In this document: in pieces, positions 1 through 5,731 of the stretch
Layout: every line of letters begins with the position of its first letter
How positions within the stretch are numbered: position 1 is the stretch's first letter
Source of the DNA: Bryobacterales bacterium
Lineage (GTDB): Bacteria; Acidobacteriota; Terriglobia; Bryobacterales; Bryobacteraceae
Assembly (NCBI GenBank): GCA_016789785.1
Contig: JAEUQE010000275.1
Span: forward strand, 1 to 10,347
Direction of reading: 5' to 3'
Length of the DNA stretch: 10,347 nucleotides
Position numbers and translations under genes: made by a program
The notes under the pieces: generated by a model
What the model was told of the DNA's origin: nothing
Databases searched by the model: none
What the model saw: only the letters and a program-made list of their open reading frames with translations

Positions 1-303
1 GACAACATCAATGGAGCGACGAAAGCCGTGCGTGAATTTGAGCGCGTCTACCTTCGAAAACAGCAGCACTACCGGTGGATCGACGACCGGAACTTGGTCT
101 TCGGCCGCAGTGGGCCACGCCATGCCGAAGCTCCGTTTCCGCGCGGATGGAAGCTCTCCTACCGGCTACCAAACGGCTTCCACTACGATATTACTCACCT
201 CGAATCGCGAAGATCCTCTGTCACCGATGTTGCTGGGGAGTCACATCCATTGCCGGCGAAAGGGTACATCAACATGGACCCCCATGGTCACGTAAGACGC
301 TGA
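1..303 (+). CDS. 3' end of an unrecognised protein (partial)
   Basis: The frame is open from the first base of the window and stops with TGA at 301-303, giving at least 100 residues of a protein whose start lies upstream. The peptide is hydrophilic and rich in aromatic, Arg and His residues, with no membrane segment. Its composition looks genuinely protein-like: an amphipathic start (KAVREFERVYLRKQQHYRWID), then GWKLSYRLPNGFHYDITH and an end reading KGYINMDPHGHVRR. A GTG at 28 could be an internal start, but the reading continues in frame before it. I do not recognise the family and assign no function. It converges on the DUF1501 gene, whose stop is 155 bases away, with no clear terminator between them. 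The other two plus-strand frames over this stretch look like shadows. Confidence 0.5.
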   Translation, partial: DNINGATKAVREFERVYLRKQQHYRWIDDRNLVFGRSGPRHAEAPFPRGWKLSYRLPNGFHYDITHLESRRSSVTDVAGESHPLPAKGYINMDPHGHVRR

Positions 304-458
304 GAGATACGGATTTCTCCGGGCAGTCGATGCACCCCGCCTTCACAGGACCACCGGACTCAACACGCCTGACGATGGCGACGTGATCGTCGAGCGCGGC
401 TCCGGCGGGACCCGTGAAGGCATTGGCAGTCACGGCGAACCGGTCGGATCCAGCGATC

Positions 459-1829
459 CTACGCCCACAACTCGTGAATCGGCCCGTAGAGATCGCGATC
501 CGCAAATGGCACGTACTCAAACCCGCGTCCCAACGGATCGTCACGGCGAATCGTCGTCCAGTCGATACCAAGCGCCGAGTAGATCGTCGCTTCGATATCT
601 TCCGCCCGGATATCGCGTTCGCGGCCCCAGCCAGGCTCCTTCGTCGCACGCCCGAGATCATCCGTCGATCCGAGCACGCGCTTGCCTCGCACCTTCGCAC
701 CGGCAATCAGAGCCGTCTGCTGCATATGATGATCGCGGCCGGCCGACACGTTCAGCGGACCCACCGTCCGCCCGAACTCGCCCATCGCAATCACCAGGGT
801 CTCCTCCAGCAGACCATCCGCCTTCAGATCGGACAGCAACACGCCCATCGCATTGTCGAACTGCCGGCTCAGCGCCTGCAGGTTTGCATTCGGCTGATAG
901 ATGTTCACGTGATGATCCCAGCCACCGAATGTGATCTGCACGAAGCGCGTCCCCATGTTCGACCGGAACAGATTCCGCGCAGTGATGCAGGCGTTGCCGA
1001 AGCCGGTGTTCCCATAGCGGTTGCGTTCGTTCTGGTCGAAGTTGAAGATGTTGTTGACTGCCGGGTTGTACATCAGCTTCCGCGCGCTGTCGTTGAAAGT
1101 GAACATCTCATCCGGCTTCGGCCCCAACTCCGCGGAACCGCGCATCTCCGCATCCATCGCCAGCAGCAGGTTCGCACGGCGTTCATAGGCAGCCGGGCCA
1201 TCGCGATGCGTCGTGTTCGCGAGTCCGCCGCCATTCGGATTCACGTAAAACGGACCGTTATCCGGCGGGAAGTAACCTGCGCCCGGACCATTGTTCGTAT
1301 TCAATGAGATGAACGCAGGCAGCGTGCGATCCGGCGACTTCGGACCAAGCTCCAGCGCCACCACAGACCCGATATGCGGCGCGATCTTCGACAAGCCGGA
1401 GATCGGATTGCGCCCGATCAGCAGCCAGTCGCGCGCAAGCTGATGCACCGCGGCCCACGGCCTGATGGAGCGCACCAGCGCAATATTGTCGAGTTGCTCC
1501 GCAAGCCTCGGCATCAACCCCTGCGGCCAGCGGATATCGTCATAGCTGGTTGGGTTGAAGAATGCGGGAGTCCATGGGCCTTCTTTCAAGTCGAACGTGT
1601 CCATGTGGCTCGGCGCACCGGCCAGATGAATAAACAGACAGTTCTTCGCGGTACCCATCGGCGATCCCGCGGCTTTCGCCACAGTCTCCATGGGCCGTGA
1701 TGGCAGCAGATAGTAACCACCCACCGCCGTTGCCAGATGACGGAAAAACACTCGCCGGCTGAAGTGAGGGTTCCGCCAGAAATGAGTCCCTTGAATGCCG
1801 GACCAGTCGAATCCGAAACGGTCTTTCAT
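459..1829 (-). CDS. DUF1501 family exported protein
   Basis: This 456-residue protein matches the DUF1501 family, which has a sulfatase/alkaline-phosphatase-like fold and no firmly established reaction. The N-terminus carries a twin-arginine-like leader: S24-R25-R26-V-F-F-R followed by a short hydrophobic stretch (HLATAVGGYYLLP), so Tat export is likely. The body shows the family hallmarks: NCLFIHLAGAPSHMDTFDLK near residues 63-82, FGGWDHH in the middle, MGEFGRTVG, and G364-R-D-H-H368, probably part of a metal or active site by analogy with the superfamily. Length is normal for the family. The ATG at 1829 is preceded by AAGGAGG at 6-base spacing, which settles the start. It is the second gene of an operon with the DUF1549/DUF1553 gene, the usual partner in Planctomycetes, Verrucomicrobia and Acidobacteria. 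The substrate is unknown. Confidence 0.9.
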   Translation of the reverse strand: MKDRFGFDWSGIQGTHFWRNPHFSRRVFFRHLATAVGGYYLLPSRPMETVAKAAGSPMGTAKNCLFIHLAGAPSHMDTFDLKEGPWTPAFFNPTSYDDIRWPQGLMPRLAEQLDNIALVRSIRPWAAVHQLARDWLLIGRNPISGLSKIAPHIGSVVALELGPKSPDRTLPAFISLNTNNGPGAGYFPPDNGPFYVNPNGGGLANTTHRDGPAAYERRANLLLAMDAEMRGSAELGPKPDEMFTFNDSARKLMYNPAVNNIFNFDQNERNRYGNTGFGNACITARNLFRSNMGTRFVQITFGGWDHHVNIYQPNANLQALSRQFDNAMGVLLSDLKADGLLEETLVIAMGEFGRTVGPLNVSAGRDHHMQQTALIAGAKVRGKRVLGSTDDLGRATKEPGWGRERDIRAEDIEATIYSALGIDWTTIRRDDPLGRGFEYVPFADRDLYGPIHELWA

Positions 1830-1835
1830 GGCTTG

Positions 1836-1842
1836 CCTCCTT
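1836..1842 (-). promoter_or_regulatory. Strong Shine-Dalgarno of the DUF1501 gene, touching the upstream stop codon
   Basis: On the minus strand AAGGAGG lies 6 bases before the ATG at 1829. Its first base is also the last base of the TGA stop (1844-1842) of the preceding DUF1549/DUF1553 gene. A terminating ribosome would sit on this site, so the two genes are probably translationally coupled. This is inferred from spacing only. Confidence 0.75.
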
Positions 1843-3773
1843 CAGTAACTGAAAATGAACTCCACCTTGTTGATCAGCACCCATGCCAGATCTTCCACTG
1901 CGGTGTTGCGAGCCGCCGGAGTGGTGGCCGCCGCAAACAGTTTCTGGCCTTCCGCCTGCTCGCGGCCGGTCGGCGTCCGTCCGAGGAAGCGAAGGAACAT
2001 CTCCTCCACCAGCTTGGCGGTGTCGGTTCTTCCGGCATAGGCCCGAAGCACCGGCGACGCTCCTACCTTGTTGCGCGTGAGCACAAAGGGATCGTTCATC
2101 AGATTCAGTTGTTGAAGGATGGAGCCGGACTGGCTCCGCTGCTGCGTGTCGCGATTACCACGCAGAAACGCACTCATGAAATTCACCACCGCGCCATTGC
2201 TGCGCGGCTCCAGCGGATCCGGCAACTGCATGGCCCAGTTCACGGTCAAAGGGAAGTTCTGCACCGTGTACGTCACCGCCGTGCCCGTGGTCAGCAGAAT
2301 CGCGTCGTGAATCTCTTCCCCTTCGAGCCGGCGCGGATAGTGGCGCGCGAACATGGGCACATAGTCGATCTTCCACTCACCGCTATAGCGCGAACTCAAC
2401 TGATAGGCGCTGCTCATCGCAAGCAGCTTCACAAAGCTCCTGAATTGGAAGTTGTCTTCCACCAGACGTTGCGCCAGTTTCTCAAGCAGTATCGGGTGCG
2501 AAGCCTGCAACGTCCAGGGATCGCCCGGCGGATTGTTGGGATCCAGACGCGCGGGATCCAGCGTATCCACGGGGTCCACCAGGCCGAGATTGAACATCTC
2601 TTTCCACAAACGATTCGCCATGTTGCGCGCGAACATCGGGTCCCAAACCATGCTCTCGGCAAACTGCTCGCGCCAGGCTTGCCCCGAAGCCGGTTTGCGT
2701 CCCGTGAAGTGATACTCGGGCTGCAGATTGATGCCCGCCGAACAGCGGTTATTCGCCACCGTCGCGTTCGGCGCGCAGCGCGGCGGGCGGTTCCCGTTCG
2801 TGGTGTTCGCCACGTAGTCGCCCGTCGCCGCGTCCGCGACCATGAACGAGCCGGCAAAGAACGAATCCCGCATATTCGACTCGGGATGATTCGTGATCCT
2901 CTGCCGGGAGAAGAACGCCGCCATCCGGTGCGACTCCATGCGCGTCGCCGTGCGTCCCCAAAGACTGAGCTGATCCAGATGCCCGCGTCCATTGTGGCAA
3001 AGGATGCAGTCGTAGTAGCCCATCCCGAGGAACGTCGACGCCGATTTCGAGAACATCGTGTCGTACTGATCCTGCACCGGTCCGCCGGGAGTGATGGACC
3101 CGGCCACGAAATTCGAGGCGCCCGTCTCCATCAGGAAGTTGCTCCCCGATCCCGTCACCGCCTGATAGGCGATGTCTTTCAGCGACCCGTTATCGCTCAC
3201 CATCGACCGCAGCCACAAGTAGTAAGCATTGCGACCGTTGATCTGGCGATTGACGTTCGTCGAAGTCGCGTTGACCTGCATCAGGTCGCCCAGCCACCAA
3301 GTCCATTTGTCGATGAACTCGGGCGATGCAATCAGTTTGTCAATGAGCGCCTCGCGCTTGCTGGGATTCGAGTCCGCGAGAAACGCAGCATGATCTTCCG
3401 GCGATGGAATTCGGCCCGTCAGATCGAGCGTCACCCGGCGCAAGAACTCCCCATCGGAGGTCAGCGGCGCCGAGGCCACCTTCGCTTCCGCGAGTTTGCC
3501 GAAGATCTCGTGGTCAATGAAATTGCGCCGTTGGATGGAATTGGGGTCCACATTTTGGGAAGCGGCCATCCGGCCCAGTTTGGCCAGACTGTCCACCGTG
3601 CGCTGGCGCGCGCGCGATTGTCCACTCAGGAACTCGTCAGGTTGGATGAGGTAGTTGCAGTCCGCTGCTGTGATGCCTCGCTCGTCGGCAGAGGCCGTTG
3701 CCATCACGAGAACAGCAGCGATTCCCGCGCCTCCAATGAGGGCGGTCCTTCGAAATCGCTTCAGTTGAACCAT
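1842..3773 (-). CDS. DUF1549/DUF1553 family exported protein with CxxCH motif
   Basis: This protein of 643 residues starts with a Sec-type signal peptide: basic MVQLKRFRR, then a hydrophobic core to about residue 27 and a likely cut after ATASA. The DUF1549 domain covers roughly residues 85-300. It includes FLRRVTLDLTGRIPSPEDHAAF, the ...LIDKLIASPEFIDKWTWWLGD block, and a c-type haem-like C256-I-L-C259-H260, where family members usually read CARCHDHP. The DUF1553 domain follows (about 360-640): DPMFARNMANRLWKEMFNLG, a PHP-like ASHPILLEKLAQRLVEDNFQ, then LAMSSAYQLSS and the RRLEGEEIHDAILLTTG block. The family is widespread in Planctomycetes and Acidobacteria, often as surface or periplasmic proteins next to DUF1501, and its biochemical role is not established. 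ATG 3773 has a weak GGGGAA upstream. First gene of the operon with DUF1501. Confidence 0.88.
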   Translation of the reverse strand: MVQLKRFRRTALIGGAGIAAVLVMATASADERGITAADCNYLIQPDEFLSGQSRARQRTVDSLAKLGRMAASQNVDPNSIQRRNFIDHEIFGKLAEAKVASAPLTSDGEFLRRVTLDLTGRIPSPEDHAAFLADSNPSKREALIDKLIASPEFIDKWTWWLGDLMQVNATSTNVNRQINGRNAYYLWLRSMVSDNGSLKDIAYQAVTGSGSNFLMETGASNFVAGSITPGGPVQDQYDTMFSKSASTFLGMGYYDCILCHNGRGHLDQLSLWGRTATRMESHRMAAFFSRQRITNHPESNMRDSFFAGSFMVADAATGDYVANTTNGNRPPRCAPNATVANNRCSAGINLQPEYHFTGRKPASGQAWREQFAESMVWDPMFARNMANRLWKEMFNLGLVDPVDTLDPARLDPNNPPGDPWTLQASHPILLEKLAQRLVEDNFQFRSFVKLLAMSSAYQLSSRYSGEWKIDYVPMFARHYPRRLEGEEIHDAILLTTGTAVTYTVQNFPLTVNWAMQLPDPLEPRSNGAVVNFMSAFLRGNRDTQQRSQSGSILQQLNLMNDPFVLTRNKVGASPVLRAYAGRTDTAKLVEEMFLRFLGRTPTGREQAEGQKLFAAATTPAARNTAVEDLAWVLINKVEFIFSY

Positions 3774-3774
3774 C

Positions 3775-3798
3775 GAGAAATTCCCCGTTAGAATTCTC
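3775..3798 (-). promoter_or_regulatory. Leader hairpin over the start region of the DUF1549/DUF1553 gene
   Basis: The plus strand reads GAGAAATTC (3775-3783), a 7-base loop, then GAATTCTC (3791-3798): an 8-bp inverted repeat with one bulged A. In the minus-strand mRNA it ends one base before the ATG and contains the only Shine-Dalgarno-like run, GGGGAA. Folding would hide the ribosome site, so translational control is possible. The pairing is seen directly; the regulatory role is inference. Confidence 0.35.
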
Positions 3799-3811
3799 TG
3801 GACGCGTGATT

Positions 3812-3820
3812 AGTGTAACA
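3812..3820 (-). promoter_or_regulatory. Possible extended -10 promoter of the DUF1549/DUF1553-DUF1501 operon
   Basis: The minus strand reads TGTTACACT here: a TGn extension followed by TACACT, close to the TATAAT consensus. No good -35 hexamer stands 16-18 bases upstream, which fits an extended -10 promoter. Transcription would start near 3805 and give a leader of about 30 bases that carries the hairpin at 3775-3798. Confidence 0.35.
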
Positions 3821-3837
3821 CCCGGCAGTGCCCCCGA

Positions 3838-3861
3838 GTTTCGGTTGCGAAACGGTTTTTT
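3838..3861 (+). terminator. Small terminator-like hairpin with T-tract before the barrel gene
   Basis: GTTTCG (3838-3843), a GTTG loop and CGAAAC (3848-3853) form a perfect 6-bp stem. After two G, a run of six T follows (3856-3861). The shape resembles a weak intrinsic terminator on the plus strand, 24 bases before the ATG at 3886. It could be an attenuator in the leader of that gene. The stem is short and only moderately GC-rich, so it may also be chance. Confidence 0.25.
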
Positions 3862-3885
3862 CTCAGCGCGCGTCACATCTGTCAA

Positions 3886-4515
3886 ATGCGACTCGTGACT
3901 GTTCTCGCCCTCGCCGTGGGCCTCCCCTTCCTTGCCGAGGCGCAATACCGCTATCCCCGCCACAATTTCAATGCCGGACTGGGAGCGGGAGTGCCGCAGG
4001 CCGATCTCCGGCCCCTATTTGACCCCAAGGTCGGATTCCGGTTCGGCTATGGCTACCGGTTCCACCGGTTCTTCCAGGCCGATGCGGGTTTCGAGACGGT
4101 GGTAGGTGCGGCGGGCGTTCGCGACTTCGTTGAAACCCAGCTTGGCACCCAGCGGATTCGCGACTTTCAGTACTTCATTCCTGTGGGTGGCCGCGCCATC
4201 ATTCCGCTCGCTGGGGACAGATTGCTCATCCACGGCGGTGGCGGCGGAGCGTACATGCGTTACTCCGAACGGCTCAGCCAGCCGAGCGACTACATCCGCA
4301 TCGCCTGTCCCGTTTGCAGTGCACGAAGCGGTTGGGGCTACTACGCGCAGGCCGGATTCAGCGTAGCTATCGACCGTTTCCAGCGCTTCCGCCTGGGCGT
4401 GGTTTCGCGCGTGTATCGCGGCTATACGAATGGGGAAGCGATCGGCGCGGTGCCCGGCATCCGGACGCGCGATCACTGGGTAAATACGATGGCCGAGTTC
4501 GGCATCGCGTTCTGA
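3886..4515 (+). CDS. Small outer-membrane beta-barrel-like protein
   Basis: This 209-residue protein begins with a clear signal peptide, MRLVTVLALAVGLPFLAEA, with the cut predicted before QYRYPRH. The mature part has the rhythm of a small eight-stranded barrel: alternating hydrophobic and Gly/aromatic stretches (FNAGLGAGV, VGFRFGYGYRFHRFFQADAGFE, LLIHGGGGGAYMRY, WGYYAQAGFSVAID, RFRLGVVSRVY, NTMAEFGIAF), and it ends in Phe, the usual outer-membrane C-terminal signal. A C141-P-V-C144 pair sits in a likely loop between strands; such a pair is unusual for these proteins. It resembles conserved acidobacterial porin-like or OmpA-barrel hypothetical proteins, but I cannot name a specific family. The start is chosen because the signal peptide begins there; no clear Shine-Dalgarno precedes it. 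It is divergent from the DUF1549/DUF1553 operon, with 112 bases between the start codons. Confidence 0.7.
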   Translation: MRLVTVLALAVGLPFLAEAQYRYPRHNFNAGLGAGVPQADLRPLFDPKVGFRFGYGYRFHRFFQADAGFETVVGAAGVRDFVETQLGTQRIRDFQYFIPVGGRAIIPLAGDRLLIHGGGGGAYMRYSERLSQPSDYIRIACPVCSARSGWGYYAQAGFSVAIDRFQRFRLGVVSRVYRGYTNGEAIGAVPGIRTRDHWVNTMAEFGIAF

Positions 4516-4757
4516 TTCTGCCCCGTCTGACACTCGGCGGGAGACTGGCGATAACGAAGTGAGCTGTGAGACCCAAAGTACAACCTGAACTGCAAGTCCT
4601 GGGAGTGTCCTCGGTCCACTTGAGCTTGGCTGGGTATCGCCAACTCCAGCGCCGTCGTCGAGTCGGACCGAGTCTCGGCGGGGTAAGCACCCTCCTCATT
4701 GCGTCGTCAGAGGCGTGAGCGAGAGAGAGCGGTGGTTCCGCCAGCTGTGGAATTGGG

Positions 4758-4763
4758 TATAAT
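4758..4763 (+). promoter_or_regulatory. -10 box of the tRNA-Glu gene
   Basis: A perfect TATAAT lies 16 bases before the first base of the tRNA, which fits a sigma70-type promoter with a short 5' leader. The -35 region is poor: the best candidates near 4735-4741 (GTTCCG or TTCCGC) share little with TTGACA. Confidence 0.6.
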
Positions 4764-4779
4764 TGAGAGTGACCGTTGT

Positions 4780-4854
4780 GGCGCTATCGTCTAAGGGTTA
4801 GGACAAGGCCCTCTCAAGGCTTAAATACGGGTTCGAATCCCGTTAGCGCTACCA
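4780..4854 (+). tRNA. tRNA-Glu (anticodon CTC)
   Basis: The sequence folds as a complete cloverleaf. The acceptor stem is GGCGCTA (4780-4786) with TAGCGCT (4844-4850), including one G-T pair at the end. The D stem is GTC/GAC around TAAGGGTTAG. The anticodon stem is AGGCC/GGCTT around CTCTCAA, with anticodon CTC at 4813-4815 reading GAG (Glu). The T stem is ACGGG/CCCGT around TTCGAAT. The discriminator A and an encoded CCA complete it (4851-4854). The TC at positions 8-9 and the 3-bp D stem agree with bacterial tRNA-Glu. It probably stands alone as a transcription unit. No terminator is evident after it. Confidence 0.95.
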
Positions 4855-4862
4855 ATTCCTTC

Positions 4863-4985
4863 TCAAGCGAAGAGACTCGATTCCACGCCACCGTTGTACT
4901 GATGTCCCCAATGCTCGGTAACGGGCTTCGCAACACCCTCATCACGCGCAACTTCCACGATAACCGCGTCGGCGCCAGCGCTGGC
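4863..4985 (-). pseudogene. Possible VapC-like (PIN domain) C-terminal remnant
   Basis: Just after the HicA-like stop, another minus frame reads ASAGADAVIVEVARDEGV..., then TEHWGHQYNGGVESSLFA and a stop at 4865-4863. This resembles the end of many PIN-domain toxins, in which a DALIV-type helix is followed by a (S/T)ED...HG...DG(L/V)...NPF tail. Here the expected Asp after Glu is His and the tail is altered, so it would be a decayed copy without the N-terminal half. The similarity is from memory and weak. It fits the VapB-like start found upstream on the same strand. Confidence 0.25.
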
Positions 4986-4989
4986 AGAT

Positions 4990-5201
4990 TCACACCAGAG
5001 CAACGAACTGGTCTACTAACATGCCGGCCCCGCGGATCAACGCGCGCAACGTTCCCGGAGCTATTTCGCGATGCTGGGGCACTGACAAACTCGCCCCGTG
5101 TCCTGACTTGATCAAAATCACGTGGCTTCCCCGCTGACGATCCCTATACACCCCGCCCTCTGGAAAGCTCGCACCGCCCGATCTCCCAACACGATGGGCA
5201 A
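4990..5201 (-). pseudogene. hicA: HicA-like mRNA interferase toxin, frameshifted
   Basis: Two minus-strand frames together rebuild a HicA/YcfA-family toxin. The first, from 5201, reads LPIVLGDRAVRAFQRAG, the usual N-terminal helix. The second, ending at the TGA 4992-4990, reads YRDRQRGSHVIL, then VPQHREIAPGTLRALIRGAG and VDQFVAL. This matches the family pattern: Q-(R/K)-G-S-H with the catalytic His, a VP.H strand, then GTLR..IR.AG and a final VE.F.. helix. Restoring one base near 5151, beside a run of four G, joins the two halves with exactly the family spacing between AG and GSH. The 212-base length fits a ~70-residue toxin. The HicB partner is not seen. A TTG at 5201 is the only plausible original start. 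Without correction, the active frame lacks the first helix, so the gene is probably dead unless the sequence has an error. Confidence 0.6.
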
Positions 5202-5202
5202 C

Positions 5203-5245
5203 GCCGAACAAGCTCTTCGTCGGCGCTGAGCGTGATGTTCTTCAT
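5203..5245 (-). pseudogene. VapB-like antitoxin start, truncated after about 14 codons
   Basis: The minus strand from ATG 5245 reads MKNITLSADEELVRR, the very common beginning of short VapB-type antitoxins, in which a beta strand is followed by a helix that normally goes on with AR...A. After codon 14 the similarity ends abruptly, and the HicA-like sequence begins in another frame two bases on. A TACACT box stands 6 bases before the ATG, typical of the nearly leaderless promoters of such loci. I read this as the 5' end of a vapB gene joined to other DNA by deletion or recombination. It may still be transcribed into the HicA-like part. Confidence 0.45.
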
Positions 5246-5388
5246 GCTTGCAGTGTACACGAGCCATGTGCACTGAAGAAGATCCGCGTTCGAGACATAA
5301 ACCGCCAAACGCTTGCGGAAATCCTCATATCGCTGGGAAGGCGGTGCGAGATACACCTGAAGGGTCGTGTTTCTGGTGTCCGCTTCGA

Positions 5389-5640
5389 TCACTCCGGGCG
5401 CCGGACGGTACAGCCCGCGCTGGGGGCAAGCAGCCGATCGCCGTTCGACGCTCGGGTAGGAACCTGAATCCCAGCGCCTTCTGGTGACAGCCGCAGTACC
5501 CATGCCCATGCCCACGCCGCGGCATCCAACCGGTAGAGCGAGGTCCGATTGCCTGCCAACAAGTACCCCGAACCCGCCAAGCCCGTACGATCGTTGACGA
5601 GATGGAGTTCGCCGCAAGTTGCCGCCGCCGGTTCAGGCAT
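5389..5640 (-). CDS. Hypothetical short ORF or gene remnant
   Basis: A frame of 83 codons from ATG 5640 reads MPEPAAATCGELHLVNDRTG, then GSGYLLAGNRTSLYRLD and a Trp/Ala run, and stops at 5389. Third codon positions favour G or C moderately, and the first half looks like a folded beta-rich protein. I do not recognise it. The stop is followed in another frame by protein-like sequence (VIEADTRNTTLQVYLAPP), so it may be the front part of a longer frameshifted gene. It is divergent from hrcA, whose promoter begins 15 bases before its start. It could also be a chance frame. Confidence 0.22.
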   Translation of the reverse strand: MPEPAAATCGELHLVNDRTGLAGSGYLLAGNRTSLYRLDAAAWAWAWVLRLSPEGAGIQVPTRASNGDRLLAPSAGCTVRRPE

Positions 5641-5654
5641 GCCGGACCCCTTCC

Positions 5655-5684
5655 TTGACCCCTTTGGTTTCAATCGCCTAGAAT
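5655..5684 (+). promoter_or_regulatory. Sigma70-type promoter of hrcA
   Basis: TTGACC (5655-5660) and TAGAAT (5679-5684) are separated by 18 bases, each differing from the consensus hexamer at one position. Transcription would start near 5691, about 40 bases before the hrcA ATG. A short AGTC/GACT inverted repeat (5688-5699) overlaps the start point. No CIRCE element (TTAGCACTC-N9-GAGTGCTAA) is visible here. Confidence 0.65.
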
Positions 5685-5731
5685 ACGAGTCGAGGGACTA
5701 TTTCAATCCTCGTGTCCTTGGCGAGAAACCT

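Larger units (their letters stand above)
4855..5654. other. 800 bases without an intact gene, holding toxin-antitoxin and other coding remnants
   Basis: Between the tRNA and the hrcA promoter no frame gives a convincing complete protein. On the minus strand three pieces resemble toxin-antitoxin parts, listed separately. Further upstream on the same strand, two overlapping frames look protein-like but broken: one over 5389-5640 and another that reads IEADTRNTTLQVYLAPPSQR and then YEDFRKRLAVYVSN over about 5275-5400. No terminal repeat, transposase or copy of the tRNA 3' end is visible, so the way this material arrived cannot be read from the window. Confidence 0.6.

Noticed and set aside
446..459. 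GGATC-CAGC-GATCC small hairpin at the end of the DUF1501 gene.
   Set aside because: The stem has five pairs, overlaps the stop codon and has no T-run, so it does not support a terminator.
269..706. A 145-codon minus frame reaching beyond the end of the DUF1501 gene.
   Set aside because: Most of it overlaps the DUF1501 gene in another frame. The tail over 304-458 looks slightly protein-like (SDRFAVTANAF) but has no recognisable family or independent start.
414..1307. A 297-codon plus-strand frame.
   Set aside because: It is antisense to the DUF1501 gene and has a low-complexity Arg/Ile/His composition without motifs.
1737..3791. A 684-codon open frame on the plus strand.
   Set aside because: It lies antisense to the DUF1549/DUF1553 gene, whose domains, signal peptide and CxxCH are clear. 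The plus product is Arg/His-rich with no domain, typical of a shadow in GC-rich DNA.
4610..4672. Inverted repeat CTCGGTCC/GGACCGAG in the gap before the tRNA.
   Set aside because: Only 8 bp with a 47-base loop and no T-tract. It is too weak to call a terminator or structured RNA.
4776..5111. A 111-codon plus frame across the tRNA.
   Set aside because: Its start is translated tRNA sequence (the familiar artefact GLNTGSNPVSA) and the rest is antisense to the HicA-like remnant.
5549..5731. A 61-residue N-terminal extension of HrcA.
   Set aside because: It spans the TTGACC/TAGAAT promoter and has no family similarity; HrcA proteins begin near ATG 5732.
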